Position numbers and translations under genes: made by a program. From DASRBO01 sp035653595 (GTDB taxonomy: Bacteria > Actinomycetota > Acidimicrobiia > Acidimicrobiales > JAJPHE01), in NCBI GenBank assembly GCA_035653595.1, contig DASRBO010000088.1:1-45668 (forward strand): a stretch of 45,668 nucleotides of DNA, in the 5' to 3' direction. Shown here one piece after another: positions 17,299-26,683 of the stretch. The first letter of the stretch is position 1. Every line of letters begins with the position of its first letter. A model generated the notes under the pieces. That model saw nothing but the letters and a program-made list of their open reading frames with translations, made no database searches and had not been told where the DNA came from.

Positions 17299-19719
17299 TT
17301 ATCGTCCGGTCCTTCTGGCGACAAGCGTCTCCCGATATAGCTGCTCGAGCTGGGGCACGACATTCTGGATCGAATACTTCTCACGCACCAGGTCGTATCC
17401 CGCCGCCCCCAACCGGGCCGCAGTTACGGGATCGTCGAGTAGGGCTTCAATGGCGGTAGCGAGGGCATGGGTGTCGTCCGGCGGCACAAGAATGCCCGTT
17501 TGCCCATCTTGCACCGCAAGCTTGACGTCTTCAGTCTCAAAGGCGATTACGGGCGTGCCGGCGGCCAGTGCTTCGAGGACAGTGATGCCTATGAAACCCT
17601 CGGCTGTCCCCGGACGCACGTAAACATCGCATGCTTGCATCAGACGGCCGATGTCGCGGCGCGGGCCTAGAAGTCGGATATCGCCTGCATGCCCCGTTGC
17701 CGCGATTTGAGCCCGTAGGCTGTCCTCGTCCTCCCCCTCGCCCACAATGAGGAACTGGACGTCACTACGGTGGGATAACACCTCCGCGGCCGCGCGGATG
17801 AAGAGATCATGCCGCTTTAGATTGACAAGGCGTCCGACCGTCATAACCATCGCCTTGTGAGGAGTTATGGCTAACGCCTCACGTTTACCGACGGTAGTCC
17901 TCTCCGGGAGGCTTGGCGGCACATCGATTCCGACGACGCTCAAGTCGCGCATCCGGGATCGGCGAAGCGGCAACTTCGTAAGAACAGCCGCTATCGCAGG
18001 CGAGATCACGCAGATTCTTGTGGCGCCCACGCAGGTTAGGAAGACGCGTGTCGCAACTCGCCAATGTGCCTCACCTGAATAGGTATCTAGCCCCATGACG
18101 GACGAGACGATCGCTGGGCGGTCGTGTGACCGAGCGCACACTCGGCCCATTAGTGTGACCACCATGGCCCAAGCTGAATAGCAATGGATCACATCCGGGG
18201 ACTCGTCGCGGAGTACCCGCCGCAGCGATCGGACGGCGCCCACTAGACCTTTCAAGCGGCCCCGCTTTGGCACAGCCACGTAGCGTGCGCCGACTGCTTC
18301 GAGCTCCGGCACCAGGGTGCCGTGCTGAGCTACGACGGTGACCCGATGTTGCCGGGCGATCAGTTCGCGTGCCAGCAGGAGAATGTTCGCCTCTATGCCA
18401 CCGATCGACATCCCGGTCGAAATGAAGAGAACTGTCAAGCTCGACGAGGCACCTTGACTATCCAGCTTTGAAGGCATCGCGCTGCAGGAGGTGAGGATCC
18501 GGCGGTATGCTTGACGCTCGCCCGCCAGGACGTTATCGGGCCCCATGAGTGACAAGACCGCAGAACGGGCAGCTGACCCCAGCTGGATTCCGAAATCGGG
18601 ATCGCGCAGGAGTCGGACCAGTTGCCGAGCGAGGCTCTCGCGATCTCTAAATGGGGCTAGGAGACCGGTGACTCCGTCGCTTATGATCTCGCCTTGCCAT
18701 TCAAAGTCATATGCCGCAACGGCTCTGCCGCTAAGACAGGCCTCAACGAGGGCACGTCCGCTCATGGTCGAAACGTTGACGGCAGCATTTCTCATCGCGG
18801 CCATCAGCCAGTGTTGGTCCCGGCTTCCGACGAATACGGTCGAGTCGGCGACCTGCAACTGGTGAGCACGGTCCTCCAGCTCGGCTCGGAGCGCGCCGTC
18901 GCCGGCGAATACGAGCACGGCGTTGTCCACCGAGCTTCGAACGGTCGAGAAGGCTTCTAGTACGTCGAGGGGATATTTCACCTCCTCGAGCCGTCCCACC
19001 CAGAGCAGGTACGGCCGGTCCGGAGGAACTTCCACGGGCCTAGGGACGGCGTCCGGCTCTACGAGATGTACTGGATCGATCAGACCGCCGTACCGGGCGA
19101 GAACCAGGGCGTCTGGACGAGCGCCATTGCGCCGAGCGAACTCAAGGTTATCCTCGCTTGGAGCGAAGACGATGTTCGCCCGGCGAAGTACAAACCGGGC
19201 CAGTAAGGTTTCGACTCTTCGGGACCGTAGGAGACGAGGATAGGCAAGTCGTCCAGTGGCAGCGTAGATCTTGTCATAGTTGCCGTTGATTCTCACCGCG
19301 TAGGGGATTTTCGAGGCCCGGGCGAGAGTCCAGCCGAAGACTCCCAGGTAGTGCGGGTCGCCGACCCGCACGACTGATATGCGCTCACGACGGATTAGGG
19401 AGAACAGCCGTAGCCACAGAGCGATCTGCGCCACTAGAAAGTTCAGGCTCCGAACATCGGCTAAGGCCGAAAACCGACCGATCGGACAATCGATTGCGGT
19501 GTGATCGCTGGCAACGGCAATCTCATGCGGGGGACCGAGCACCAAGTTGCTCGCGTCGTGGGGATTGGCCCCGACGAACGGATGAACACTCCAGACGTGG
19601 TCAAAGAAGCCGTCGAGGCTGCGGCTCAGTATGGAGTGGCGGATTGCCTTCGCCTCGACATCGTCCCAGGAGTACGCCGAATCGATCACAAGTAGGCGTG
19701 GCCGTGGAGACTCGCTCAT
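17299..19719 (-). CDS. Tandem GT4-GT4 glycosyltransferase
   Basis: An 806-residue soluble protein made of two consecutive GT4-like (GT-B fold) enzymes. Domain 1 covers about residues 1-405, with YLLWVGRLEEVKYPLDVLEAF and VFAGDGALRAELE. Its acceptor-side helix reads STMSGRALVEACLSG, so the first Glu of the usual EX7E pair is missing. Domain 2 (about 415-806) has the N-terminal glycine loop STGMSIGGIEANILLLA, VIHCYSAW, VGRLVNLKRHDLFI and a near-canonical EGFIGITVLEALAAG. The ATG at 19719 has GGGAAGG close upstream. A longer frame to 19794 would run into the divergent epimerase gene and lacks support. It is the first gene of the six-gene leftward operon. Domain 2 probably transfers a sugar to the lipid-linked repeat unit. 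Domain 1 could be a second transferase or a degenerate one. Confidence 0.85.
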   Translation of the reverse strand: MSESPRPRLLVIDSAYSWDDVEAKAIRHSILSRSLDGFFDHVWSVHPFVGANPHDASNLVLGPPHEIAVASDHTAIDCPIGRFSALADVRSLNFLVAQIALWLRLFSLIRRERISVVRVGDPHYLGVFGWTLARASKIPYAVRINGNYDKIYAATGRLAYPRLLRSRRVETLLARFVLRRANIVFAPSEDNLEFARRNGARPDALVLARYGGLIDPVHLVEPDAVPRPVEVPPDRPYLLWVGRLEEVKYPLDVLEAFSTVRSSVDNAVLVFAGDGALRAELEDRAHQLQVADSTVFVGSRDQHWLMAAMRNAAVNVSTMSGRALVEACLSGRAVAAYDFEWQGEIISDGVTGLLAPFRDRESLARQLVRLLRDPDFGIQLGSAARSAVLSLMGPDNVLAGERQAYRRILTSCSAMPSKLDSQGASSSLTVLFISTGMSIGGIEANILLLARELIARQHRVTVVAQHGTLVPELEAVGARYVAVPKRGRLKGLVGAVRSLRRVLRDESPDVIHCYSAWAMVVTLMGRVCARSHDRPAIVSSVMGLDTYSGEAHWRVATRVFLTCVGATRICVISPAIAAVLTKLPLRRSRMRDLSVVGIDVPPSLPERTTVGKREALAITPHKAMVMTVGRLVNLKRHDLFIRAAAEVLSHRSDVQFLIVGEGEDEDSLRAQIAATGHAGDIRLLGPRRDIGRLMQACDVYVRPGTAEGFIGITVLEALAAGTPVIAFETEDVKLAVQDGQTGILVPPDDTHALATAIEALLDDPVTAARLGAAGYDLVREKYSIQNVVPQLEQLYRETLVARRTGR

Positions 19720-19838
19720 ACTGCCTTCCCATGACGGTCTCTTGAGGGTCCGGGGGCTGAAGAAGGGGTATCGTTGCCTTGACGCGTGGTCCAATCGTCA
19801 GGGCACCCTTTGTTCTCCAGCCGCGCAGGAGGGAAACC

Positions 19839-20783
19839 TTGTTCGCTCTCGTGACGGGTGGTGCCGGGTTCATTGGATCGAACTTGGTGGATGCGCTCCT
19901 CGCTGCCGGCTGGTCGGTGCGGGTTCTGGACGATCTCTCCACGGGTCGTTCGAGCGACGTCCCCGAAGCGGCCGAGATGCTTACGGGTGACGTGAGTGAC
20001 GCCGATGCTGTCAGAAAGGCCGTAGATGGGGTCGACGTGGTGTTCCACCAGGCAGCTCTTCGGGCGGTTCTGAGGTCGGTGGAAGACCCGCTGTCGACTG
20101 ATCACGTCAACACCCACGGTACGCTGACGGTGCTCAAGTCGGCAGCAGATGCCGGGGTCCGTCGAGTCATTTATGCGTCCTCGAGCAGTGTTTATGGTGG
20201 AAGCTCGACATTGCCGACTCCAGAGTCCGCCCCCCTCATGCCCCGGTCCCCTTACGCCGTGTCGAAGCTGTCGGGCGAGCACTATTGCCGCGTGTTCTGG
20301 GAACTGACGGGTCTCGAGACCGTCGCCTTGAGGTATTTCAATGTGTACGGCCCTCGTCAGCGGCCGGACTCCCAGTACGCAGCCGTTATCCCCCTGTTCA
20401 TCGATGCCTTGAGGCGGGGACAGCCCCCGATGGTGCATGGCGATGGACGGCAGACCCGAGACTTCACGTTCATAACGGATGTCGTAGCGTGCAATATTCT
20501 CGCCGCGACGGCTCCAGCTAGCGCCTGCGCTGGCAAGGCCTACAACGTCGCCGGTGGAAAGCCGTGGTCCCTTCTCGAGCTCATCGAGCTGTTGGCCGAA
20601 GCCATGGGTGTCGACCCACCGGTCGCGCGGCACGGGCCACCTCGTGCAGGCGATGTGCGGCACACGGCTGCCGACGTGGCCGCAGCGATCAGCGACCTCG
20701 GTCATCGGGCCAAGGTCCCATTCCCCGAAGGGCTGCGAAGGACGGTCGAGTGGTTCATCGGAGCCGGCCCCAACGGTCGGTGA
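19839..20783 (+). CDS. NAD-dependent UDP-sugar epimerase (GalE-like SDR)
   Basis: A 314-residue extended SDR. The TTG at 19839 has a near-perfect AGGAGGGAAACC before it, and translation from there begins directly with FALVTGGAGFIGSNLV, the NAD-binding strand. A longer frame from 19779 adds 20 residues that do not belong to the fold. The catalytic region is ASSSSVYGG with SPYAVSKLSGE (YxxxK), the form seen in 4-epimerases. NVYGPRQRPDSQYAAVIP and MVHGDGRQTRDFTFI complete the family pattern. Likely substrate: UDP-glucose or UDP-N-acetylglucosamine, converted to the galacto form for the polymer. It is divergent from the tandem glycosyltransferase and ends 2 bp before the converging ligase paralogue. 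Confidence 0.88.
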   Translation: MFALVTGGAGFIGSNLVDALLAAGWSVRVLDDLSTGRSSDVPEAAEMLTGDVSDADAVRKAVDGVDVVFHQAALRAVLRSVEDPLSTDHVNTHGTLTVLKSAADAGVRRVIYASSSSVYGGSSTLPTPESAPLMPRSPYAVSKLSGEHYCRVFWELTGLETVALRYFNVYGPRQRPDSQYAAVIPLFIDALRRGQPPMVHGDGRQTRDFTFITDVVACNILAATAPASACAGKAYNVAGGKPWSLLELIELLAEAMGVDPPVARHGPPRAGDVRHTAADVAAAISDLGHRAKVPFPEGLRRTVEWFIGAGPNGR

Positions 20784-20785
20784 CC

Positions 20786-23068
20786 TCAACCGCTCCGCCC
20801 GACCAGGAGCTCTGCACTACTTAGATTCTTGCGGAACGTTGGTTCTAGTGGGTCGTTCTGAAGGGCCGTTCGGAGCATTTGGACGCCACGCAGGCCCGCA
20901 GCGCGCTGGGACCTGTCCACTCGATACAGCCCCAGGAGAAATTCGCCGTAGTTCTCGTAGACGAAGGGGCTCCGGGCCTGAATCGAAACGAGCCCGTCAT
21001 ACGCCAGGACGGCCGCGGAGTAGGCGCTCTGCTGCTGCGGAGAGCCGAGGGGCTCCCGAAGAGCACCCGCGGCGAGCGCCTGCGCCCTCTCCTGTAGGTA
21101 GGTGGGATTCCAGCCATCAAGAGCCACCGCTGCATCGACCTTCGCCGCCACTTGAGAATAGGCCTCTTGGATTTGGGAGGAGGCCCCGGAGCTGCCCGGC
21201 CGGACCGCCTGCGCCGTCCGTTCCGCCCCGGCGAACTCTACGTCGGCCCGGTAGGGACGTAGGGCCAGGAAGGCCAAGACGACGGCTATGACAGCGGCCA
21301 CCGCAACGTAGGCGTTCGCCCGGAGTTGATCTTGGCGAGCTCGTCGGGTCACCCTCCCCCTTCCAAAGCGGGTGGAGGAGGGGTTCGTCCGGCGACCATC
21401 GTTGGTCAGGGCCGCACCCACGGGGGGCAAGTGGGTGGGGCCGAGATCCCGCAGCCGGTTCACGCCGGCGTCAGCAGCGAGAACGCTGATCAGGGCGAGG
21501 GTCAACCAAAATGAAAACGACAAACCGACGTTCTGCGGCTCGAAGAAGAGCGCCACGAGCAGCGTTGCCAGTGAGGCGACCAGCGCCCCGGTAATGCTGA
21601 CTGGACCCGGCGAGCTTTCTCCTGTGCTGTCACCGACGTCAGGTTGACGATAAGAACGCCATAGCGTCACGGAGGTCACTATGGCGATACCCACCAAGAG
21701 GAGAAACAGGATCAGACCCAGGTACCCCGTCGTCGCAAGGTAGTTGAGGAATGCGTTGTGGGCGCCGTTGACGGCTTGGTCCGCGTTGTACTGCTTCACG
21801 AAGCGGACCGACTGGTAGCGAGGGAATACGTCTTGGAACACGTCCGGCCCGATGCCGGCGATCGGATGGTGGTTCGCGATGTTCACGGCTGTATCCCAGA
21901 TCTCGACGCGTTGACCACTGCTCCCAACGCTGGTCACGTTGAACGCCGATGTAACCCGTTGCCGGTACTGGGGGCTCAGGCCCACCACCAAGGCGAGTAC
22001 GAGAATGGCGGCTCCCAGGGCGGCAAAGCCCCTTCGCCGCAACCGGGGGCGTCCGGCCAGTTCCCGATAGCCAAAAAGCGCCATCAGGGCTGTGGCGACG
22101 CCCGCGGCTATCCACGCCCCTCTGACACCGGTCTGGAGCAACTCCGCTGCCAGGCCCAAGGCAATGGCCCCCGCCATGATCCGTTCGACGAACGTGCCAA
22201 GCAAAGCGAGCACCCCCCCAACCGGCAGGAGGGTAGCCAGGAAGCTGGCGAAGTGGTCCGGGTTCCCGAAGGTCGACCAGGCGGTGAGCCCGAGGAAGGG
22301 GAAATTCCCCGACCAGCGCACCCAGTCCCAATGACCCCCCCAGACCACGTCGTGGAGCTGCAGCAGGCCGTAGAAGATCGTCAGGCTCCCCGCTCCGAAG
22401 AACAGCGCCTTGAGGCAGAGGACAACGTCCTCCGTGCGCAGGAGTTGGGTCAGAAGGATCATGAAGGCAACGAGGGCAGTGGTGACCAAGAATCCGTCGT
22501 CCGACGTCGGGTAACCCAGGAGGCTGATCAGCGGCTCCTGACCGAATGCCGTGGCCAGCCCTGTCCAACCCGCCAAGGCCAGTGCCGGCCAGAGGAGGAT
22601 CGACCAGCGCCAGCTCTGGTGCCGGCCGGCGAGTCGCCACACCAGGACGACGGAGAGCGCCAGGTCGCCGACCATCACCGCCGTCGCCTTCGGGAGATTG
22701 AAGCTGTCCACCATGCGTTGGTCGAATAGGACCGGCACGACGACGATGGTCGCCACGACGATGAGCCGCACGGCAGCGACGTCGGCAGGTGCCCCTGCTG
22801 TCGCCTGGGCCGCCAGGTAGGTCACCCCTCCAGCGGCAATGACGAGGAAGGCCACCAGTCCAAGGCCGCCGATCGCCCCAACGGCCCAGCTGAGCAGGAC
22901 TGTGAGCATCTGGAAGCCAAAGAGGCCCCAGAGCCAGTGCGGCCGTCCGATCGTCAGGCCGGTGCGCGCGCCCCTCCTGGGCGGCGGAGCCGGGCTCGGG
23001 CGCCGACGAGGGGCGGTGGTTGTGGCCCCTCTTGGCTGCTGACGGCGCCGGCTCTTGCTCTTCGCCAC
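20786..23068 (-). CDS. O-antigen ligase/polymerase family membrane protein (copy 2)
   Basis: A 760-residue paralogue of the protein at 1654-3948, with the same architecture: a basic N-terminus, about a dozen membrane helices, the large loop with GNPDHFASFLATLLPV (about residue 268) and GIGPDVFQDVFPRYQSV (about 404), then a soluble helical C-terminus (LDGWNPTYLQERAQALA, YENYGEFLLGLY). The N-terminal 40 residues are very rich in Arg, Lys and Pro and probably stay in the cytosol. The GTG start at 23068 has AAAGGG upstream at long spacing, so the start is only fairly sure. It converges on the epimerase with 2 bp between stops, and no terminator is visible there. It marks the right end of the polysaccharide locus, as copy 1 marks the left. 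One copy could polymerise and the other ligate the chain to a carrier; which does what is not visible. Confidence 0.85.
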   Translation of the reverse strand: MAKSKSRRRQQPRGATTTAPRRRPSPAPPPRRGARTGLTIGRPHWLWGLFGFQMLTVLLSWAVGAIGGLGLVAFLVIAAGGVTYLAAQATAGAPADVAAVRLIVVATIVVVPVLFDQRMVDSFNLPKATAVMVGDLALSVVLVWRLAGRHQSWRWSILLWPALALAGWTGLATAFGQEPLISLLGYPTSDDGFLVTTALVAFMILLTQLLRTEDVVLCLKALFFGAGSLTIFYGLLQLHDVVWGGHWDWVRWSGNFPFLGLTAWSTFGNPDHFASFLATLLPVGGVLALLGTFVERIMAGAIALGLAAELLQTGVRGAWIAAGVATALMALFGYRELAGRPRLRRRGFAALGAAILVLALVVGLSPQYRQRVTSAFNVTSVGSSGQRVEIWDTAVNIANHHPIAGIGPDVFQDVFPRYQSVRFVKQYNADQAVNGAHNAFLNYLATTGYLGLILFLLLVGIAIVTSVTLWRSYRQPDVGDSTGESSPGPVSITGALVASLATLLVALFFEPQNVGLSFSFWLTLALISVLAADAGVNRLRDLGPTHLPPVGAALTNDGRRTNPSSTRFGRGRVTRRARQDQLRANAYVAVAAVIAVVLAFLALRPYRADVEFAGAERTAQAVRPGSSGASSQIQEAYSQVAAKVDAAVALDGWNPTYLQERAQALAAGALREPLGSPQQQSAYSAAVLAYDGLVSIQARSPFVYENYGEFLLGLYRVDRSQRAAGLRGVQMLRTALQNDPLEPTFRKNLSSAELLVGRSG

Positions 23069-23159
23069 TCTCGGACGTCACCCTTTCCTGCTTTGTCCCG
23101 GCCCAGCGCCTCGCCGGAATTAGGAGAGCTTAGGGACGATCGCACCGGTCGCAAAAACC

Positions 23160-23193
23160 GAGGGGCCCCGACCCTTTCGGATCGGGGCCCCTC
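23160..23193 (-). terminator. Intrinsic terminator of the CW_binding_2 protein gene
   Basis: A perfect 12-bp stem (GAGGGGCCCCGA paired with TCGGGGCCCCTC) closes a 10-base loop. Read on the minus strand, the stem is followed at once by GGTTTTTGC. It lies 37 bp after the stop of the surface-protein gene and before the ligase gene, so it should isolate the highly translated surface gene from the polysaccharide locus. Confidence 0.88.
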
Positions 23194-23229
23194 TGAGTCA
23201 CACCTCAGAATCGAGCTGAGGCGTTAGTA

Positions 23230-26200
23230 CTACGAAACAGCGGCGTCACCCTCAGGACTGGCGTGGTTGTTCGGAGAGTTGGCTCCAGTCACCGCACCAG
23301 CGTCAGAGGTACCGAGAGTGGCACCAGTCAGCTGCGTGTTAGTGGCGGCAGTGTTGCCATTTGCCTGCTGGAAGTACGAGGTGCAGGTGATCTGGTTGGC
23401 GGCAGTGCCGAACCCGATCGTGGCTGCATTACAGGTCAACTCGACCCCATCCGCATCGTAGACATGCAGATCCTGCGGGGTGTTGTAGGCCACTGAAGTG
23501 CTCGTAGTGGTTCCAGCTATGGGCTGGCTGTATGTGTAGGTGAAGCTGTAGGACGTTCCGTTGGGTCCGTTGATGGTATTTCGTTTCACGCTCTGGAGCT
23601 GCGGAGCTTGAACCGTGCCGGACGTCAACGTGCTCTGGTTCGGATTGGTAGCGCCGAACTCGTCGTCCTGATTCTGGAGGTTGCTGTTGGCACCAGTAAC
23701 GCCGCCAGCTGCTACCTCACCGCCCACTGCCGACTTCAGCGTACCCACGCCCCAGGTAACGATCACCTGTGAGGGATTGCTGCTGCTGACCTGGACGTTG
23801 TTCGCCCCCGAGGTCTGGCATCCATTTCCAGCAGTGCACTGAACCTGAGTGGCGCCCGACGTGTAGTAGTAGAAGTCGGCCGCATTCAGGGTCGTGGTGG
23901 AGATGGGCTGATCGAACGAGTAGACCATCTGGTCGACGCCACCAGGGCCCGAGCCAGAGAATATCTGAACGTTCGTCAGGTCGGGATAAGCCGACGCGTT
24001 GTGCGGCGTATCCGTCACCTCTAGCGGGTTGCAGTAGTTGGTGGTGCCGGCACCATTGGTGGTGCCGCAGGCGATCCCATTAGCGACCGGCTGCGAACCA
24101 ACCGTGTTCTGCTGAACGATGATCCGGGCGATTGTTGCCGTGCTCGGAACCGTCCCGTTGTTCTGCTCGGGGCACACGATGGTGAAGGTCTGAGTGCCTT
24201 CCCCGCCCGGATTCACCCCACCCGAGGATCCGTTGCTTCCCGGAGCGGGTCCCACGCAGGGCTGGGCTCCGCTGGGCGGCGTGCTCGTGTAGAGGATCGA
24301 GAAGCCGGACGAACCGCTTATGCCGCCGATCGTCGCCGCTGCCTGGGCATAGGCCGTCTGGTCGAACATCAGGTCAATGGCGACGCTGTTGCCGCCGTTG
24401 AACGTGCTCGGGCCAAGCCTGGTGGCAGTGATTTGCTCGGGGTCAGGGGCATTGGTCTGGCCGGCGGTGAGATTGCCGGTGGCGGAGTTGCCGATTGCAG
24501 CCGCTCCGTCAGGGCTCTGCCCATTCCCAGTGATGACGGCCGGGCCGCCAGCGGACTGAGGACCGGCAACGGTGGCCAGTGTCAGCGCACCAGCCTGAGC
24601 CGAGGTGTTGATGGTCGGGAACAGAACGTTGATCGCGTTCGTGTTGCCATTGACCGCGGTAGCGCAGTTCTGATTGCCCCCGGTGCCACAGGTGGAGGTC
24701 CCGGCAGTGCTCGTGGCATTGGAGGACCACACCTTGAAGCCCTGAGGACTCAGTACGGCGTTAGACACGTTCTGGTTGAACACGTACTGGACCACCGTGC
24801 CCTGAGGATTCGCCGTGGTGCCAGGCGAAGGCGTCGTCGAGACGATGCTGGCCGAGCAGAGCTGCGGCAGACTCGTCTGGTTGCAGCCGGCGGTATTGGT
24901 CGTGGTCGACGTCACGTTCTCAGGAACGGTCGTCGTGACCGGGGAACCGCCGCCCGTGGGCGTGGCCGTGAAGGTCAGGTTGCAGTTACCGGTCGGCTGA
25001 TTCGACGGAATGGTGACGGTGAAGTTGCCATTCGAGTCGAAGGTCACCGACTGGTTGCTCAGACCGCAGCCGCTAACCGTCAGCGACTGTACGCCGCTGG
25101 GGTTCTCGACCACACCGCTGATAGCCCCGCCCTGCTGGACGGAGGACTGGTTCACCGACACCGAGCCGGTGCCGAAGCTGCCACCGGCGTTGTGGGCGAT
25201 GTCACTCAGGGTCGACTCGGCCAGGGCGCGGTTGCCACCGTAAGCCAGGCCGGGGTCCAACGAGGAGGCGTGCTCCGCGGCGAAGTTGTCCACGGAAGCG
25301 GCCGTCGTCGGATTCAGAGTGATCAGGGTGGCGTACTTGTTGATGCCATCCAGGACGCTGGCAGCCAGAGCATCCGCGCCGTCGTTCTGCAGCGTGGTGG
25401 TGCTACCGACGTAGGTCGCGCCAGTGGCGACCCCCATGCCGGTCGGCGGGTTGGTCAGGCCGTAGTTCTTGATGGCGTCATCGGCCAGCAGCATCGAGGT
25501 CTGGGAACGGTCCTGACCGCCGGTGGCCGTCGTGTCCGTAGTCGTGCCGGAGGGAGCCGGGCTGTACTGCGACGTCGGGATGGCGGCCGAGCCACCGACA
25601 ACGACCAGCTTCTGGCAACCATCGGAGGAGATGGTCTGGGAAGCCTGGGGCTGCAGGGTGGACGAAGTGGCATTGGTCAGGATGACCGGGAACTTGCCCT
25701 CGTAGGCAACGGCGCCAGCACCGAGAGCGTCCACCAGGTGGGCGTCATCGCCGCTGGCGAGGATGCAGGTCTTCTGGCCTCCGGCCGTTCCGACCGTCGT
25801 CCCCGTCGCCGTGTCGATCTGCTGCATGGTGTCGTAGCGAGTCGCACCGGCGTAGGTCTTGGAGACGTTGCAGCCGGCGGAGTTGAGGGCCGAGACCTCA
25901 GCCGAGCTCACTGCGCTCGTACCACCGACGACCACGCAGTTGGTGATCTTGTTGGATGAGATGGCTGCCAGCGTCTCCTGGGGGATGCTGCTGGAGCCGT
26001 CAACCAGGAGGATCGGGGCGCTCAGGTTGCCAGCGAGGAAGCTGGCGGCAAGAGCATCCGCCTGGTGGCCGGGCAGGCCGTTGGCGACAATCGCCGTGCC
26101 AATGGTGCCCGTGCCGTTCGGGTTGAAGGCACGGGTGGCGATATTCGCCGCCGTGCCGTAGCGGGTAGCCCCTTCGACTCTCGTAAACGTGAACGAGGAT

Positions 26201-26304
26201 GTCGCGTGGGCGCTAACCGCAAGGGCAGAGAGGCCCGTCAGAGACGTGACGCCGGCAACTACGCCGGTCACGGCTCTGCGGAGCCACCTGGACTTTCCTT
26301 GCAT
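23230..26304 (-). CDS. Secreted cell wall-binding repeat 2 protein, candidate S-layer protein
   Basis: A 1024-residue exported protein. The signal peptide has a basic start (KSRWLRR) and a hydrophobic core, with a likely cut after SAHA at residue 34. Three CW_binding_2-like repeats follow at about 40-135, 140-252 and 262-375, recognised by GATRYGTAANIA, ADALAASFLAGN, CVVVGGTSAV, GATRYDTM and LVVVGGSAAIP. These repeats attach proteins to anionic wall polymers in known Gram-positive proteins. A short Ig-like segment (about 380-450) and a long Asn-, Thr-, Ser- and Gly-rich region with paired Cys complete it. Charged residues are few in the last 550 residues. The ATG has CAGGAGGCTGA directly upstream, one of the strongest SDs in the window, and a strong terminator follows. 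These signs fit an abundant surface protein such as an S-layer subunit; that role is inferred. Confidence 0.85.
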   Translation of the reverse strand: MQGKSRWLRRAVTGVVAGVTSLTGLSALAVSAHATSSFTFTRVEGATRYGTAANIATRAFNPNGTGTIGTAIVANGLPGHQADALAASFLAGNLSAPILLVDGSSSIPQETLAAISSNKITNCVVVGGTSAVSSAEVSALNSAGCNVSKTYAGATRYDTMQQIDTATGTTVGTAGGQKTCILASGDDAHLVDALGAGAVAYEGKFPVILTNATSSTLQPQASQTISSDGCQKLVVVGGSAAIPTSQYSPAPSGTTTDTTATGGQDRSQTSMLLADDAIKNYGLTNPPTGMGVATGATYVGSTTTLQNDGADALAASVLDGINKYATLITLNPTTAASVDNFAAEHASSLDPGLAYGGNRALAESTLSDIAHNAGGSFGTGSVSVNQSSVQQGGAISGVVENPSGVQSLTVSGCGLSNQSVTFDSNGNFTVTIPSNQPTGNCNLTFTATPTGGGSPVTTTVPENVTSTTTNTAGCNQTSLPQLCSASIVSTTPSPGTTANPQGTVVQYVFNQNVSNAVLSPQGFKVWSSNATSTAGTSTCGTGGNQNCATAVNGNTNAINVLFPTINTSAQAGALTLATVAGPQSAGGPAVITGNGQSPDGAAAIGNSATGNLTAGQTNAPDPEQITATRLGPSTFNGGNSVAIDLMFDQTAYAQAAATIGGISGSSGFSILYTSTPPSGAQPCVGPAPGSNGSSGGVNPGGEGTQTFTIVCPEQNNGTVPSTATIARIIVQQNTVGSQPVANGIACGTTNGAGTTNYCNPLEVTDTPHNASAYPDLTNVQIFSGSGPGGVDQMVYSFDQPISTTTLNAADFYYYTSGATQVQCTAGNGCQTSGANNVQVSSSNPSQVIVTWGVGTLKSAVGGEVAAGGVTGANSNLQNQDDEFGATNPNQSTLTSGTVQAPQLQSVKRNTINGPNGTSYSFTYTYSQPIAGTTTSTSVAYNTPQDLHVYDADGVELTCNAATIGFGTAANQITCTSYFQQANGNTAATNTQLTGATLGTSDAGAVTGANSPNNHASPEGDAAVS

Positions 26305-26675
26305 TCAGCCTCCTGAAGGCTCGTGGTTAGTGACTGCGTCGTTGCTAGTCGGTGAGTTGAGGAAAAACAGCGTTGAGACCGAGCCGGAGCCGGTCAACCG
26401 GTCGTGTTGACGATTCACCCGCTACGTCTTGGTGACCCCCTTCCGCCGAAGGCTGCCTCTCTCACGCTGTCTCGACCCCGCCCCTCGAGAGGAGGCCGAG
26501 TGGCGCCGGACCAACAGGCCGGCGGCCGCCGGGGAGCGTAGCCCCTTCGGAGTGGTCTGCAAAGGATTCGCAGTTAGTTCCAACTGGGTTCTACGTCCTA
26601 GTCCCGGCGACAACAGAGTGACGCCTGCCTATGCCCTGCGTCACAAAGAAGTAATCGAGGCCCGGAATGCCACTG
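26305..26675. other. Leader and promoter region of the surface-protein gene
   Basis: This 371-bp stretch separates the anti-sigma-like gene from the surface-protein gene, both leftward. It holds no convincing gene. Reading leftward it contains a CAGTT-GGAACT-AACTG dyad near 26569-26584, the dyad CCGGTTGACCGG at 26390-26401 and the SD AGGAGG next to the ATG. I could not fix a clear -35/-10 pair. A long 5-prime leader is plausible for an abundant protein. Confidence 0.45.
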
Positions 26676-26683
26676 TCAGTGGC
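26669..26683. repeat. 15-base perfect palindrome spanning a stop codon
   Basis: GCCACTGTCAGTGGC reads as seven paired bases around a single centre. The TGA stop of the leftward anti-sigma-like gene lies inside it. It could act as a weak mRNA 3-prime hairpin or a protein-binding site. No T-tract follows on the minus strand. Confidence 0.5.

Noticed and set aside
24433..25959. Plus-strand frame of about 508 codons
   Set aside because: Antisense to the CW_binding_2 gene, whose signal peptide, repeats, SD and terminator are clear. The antisense product is Arg/Gly-rich and featureless.
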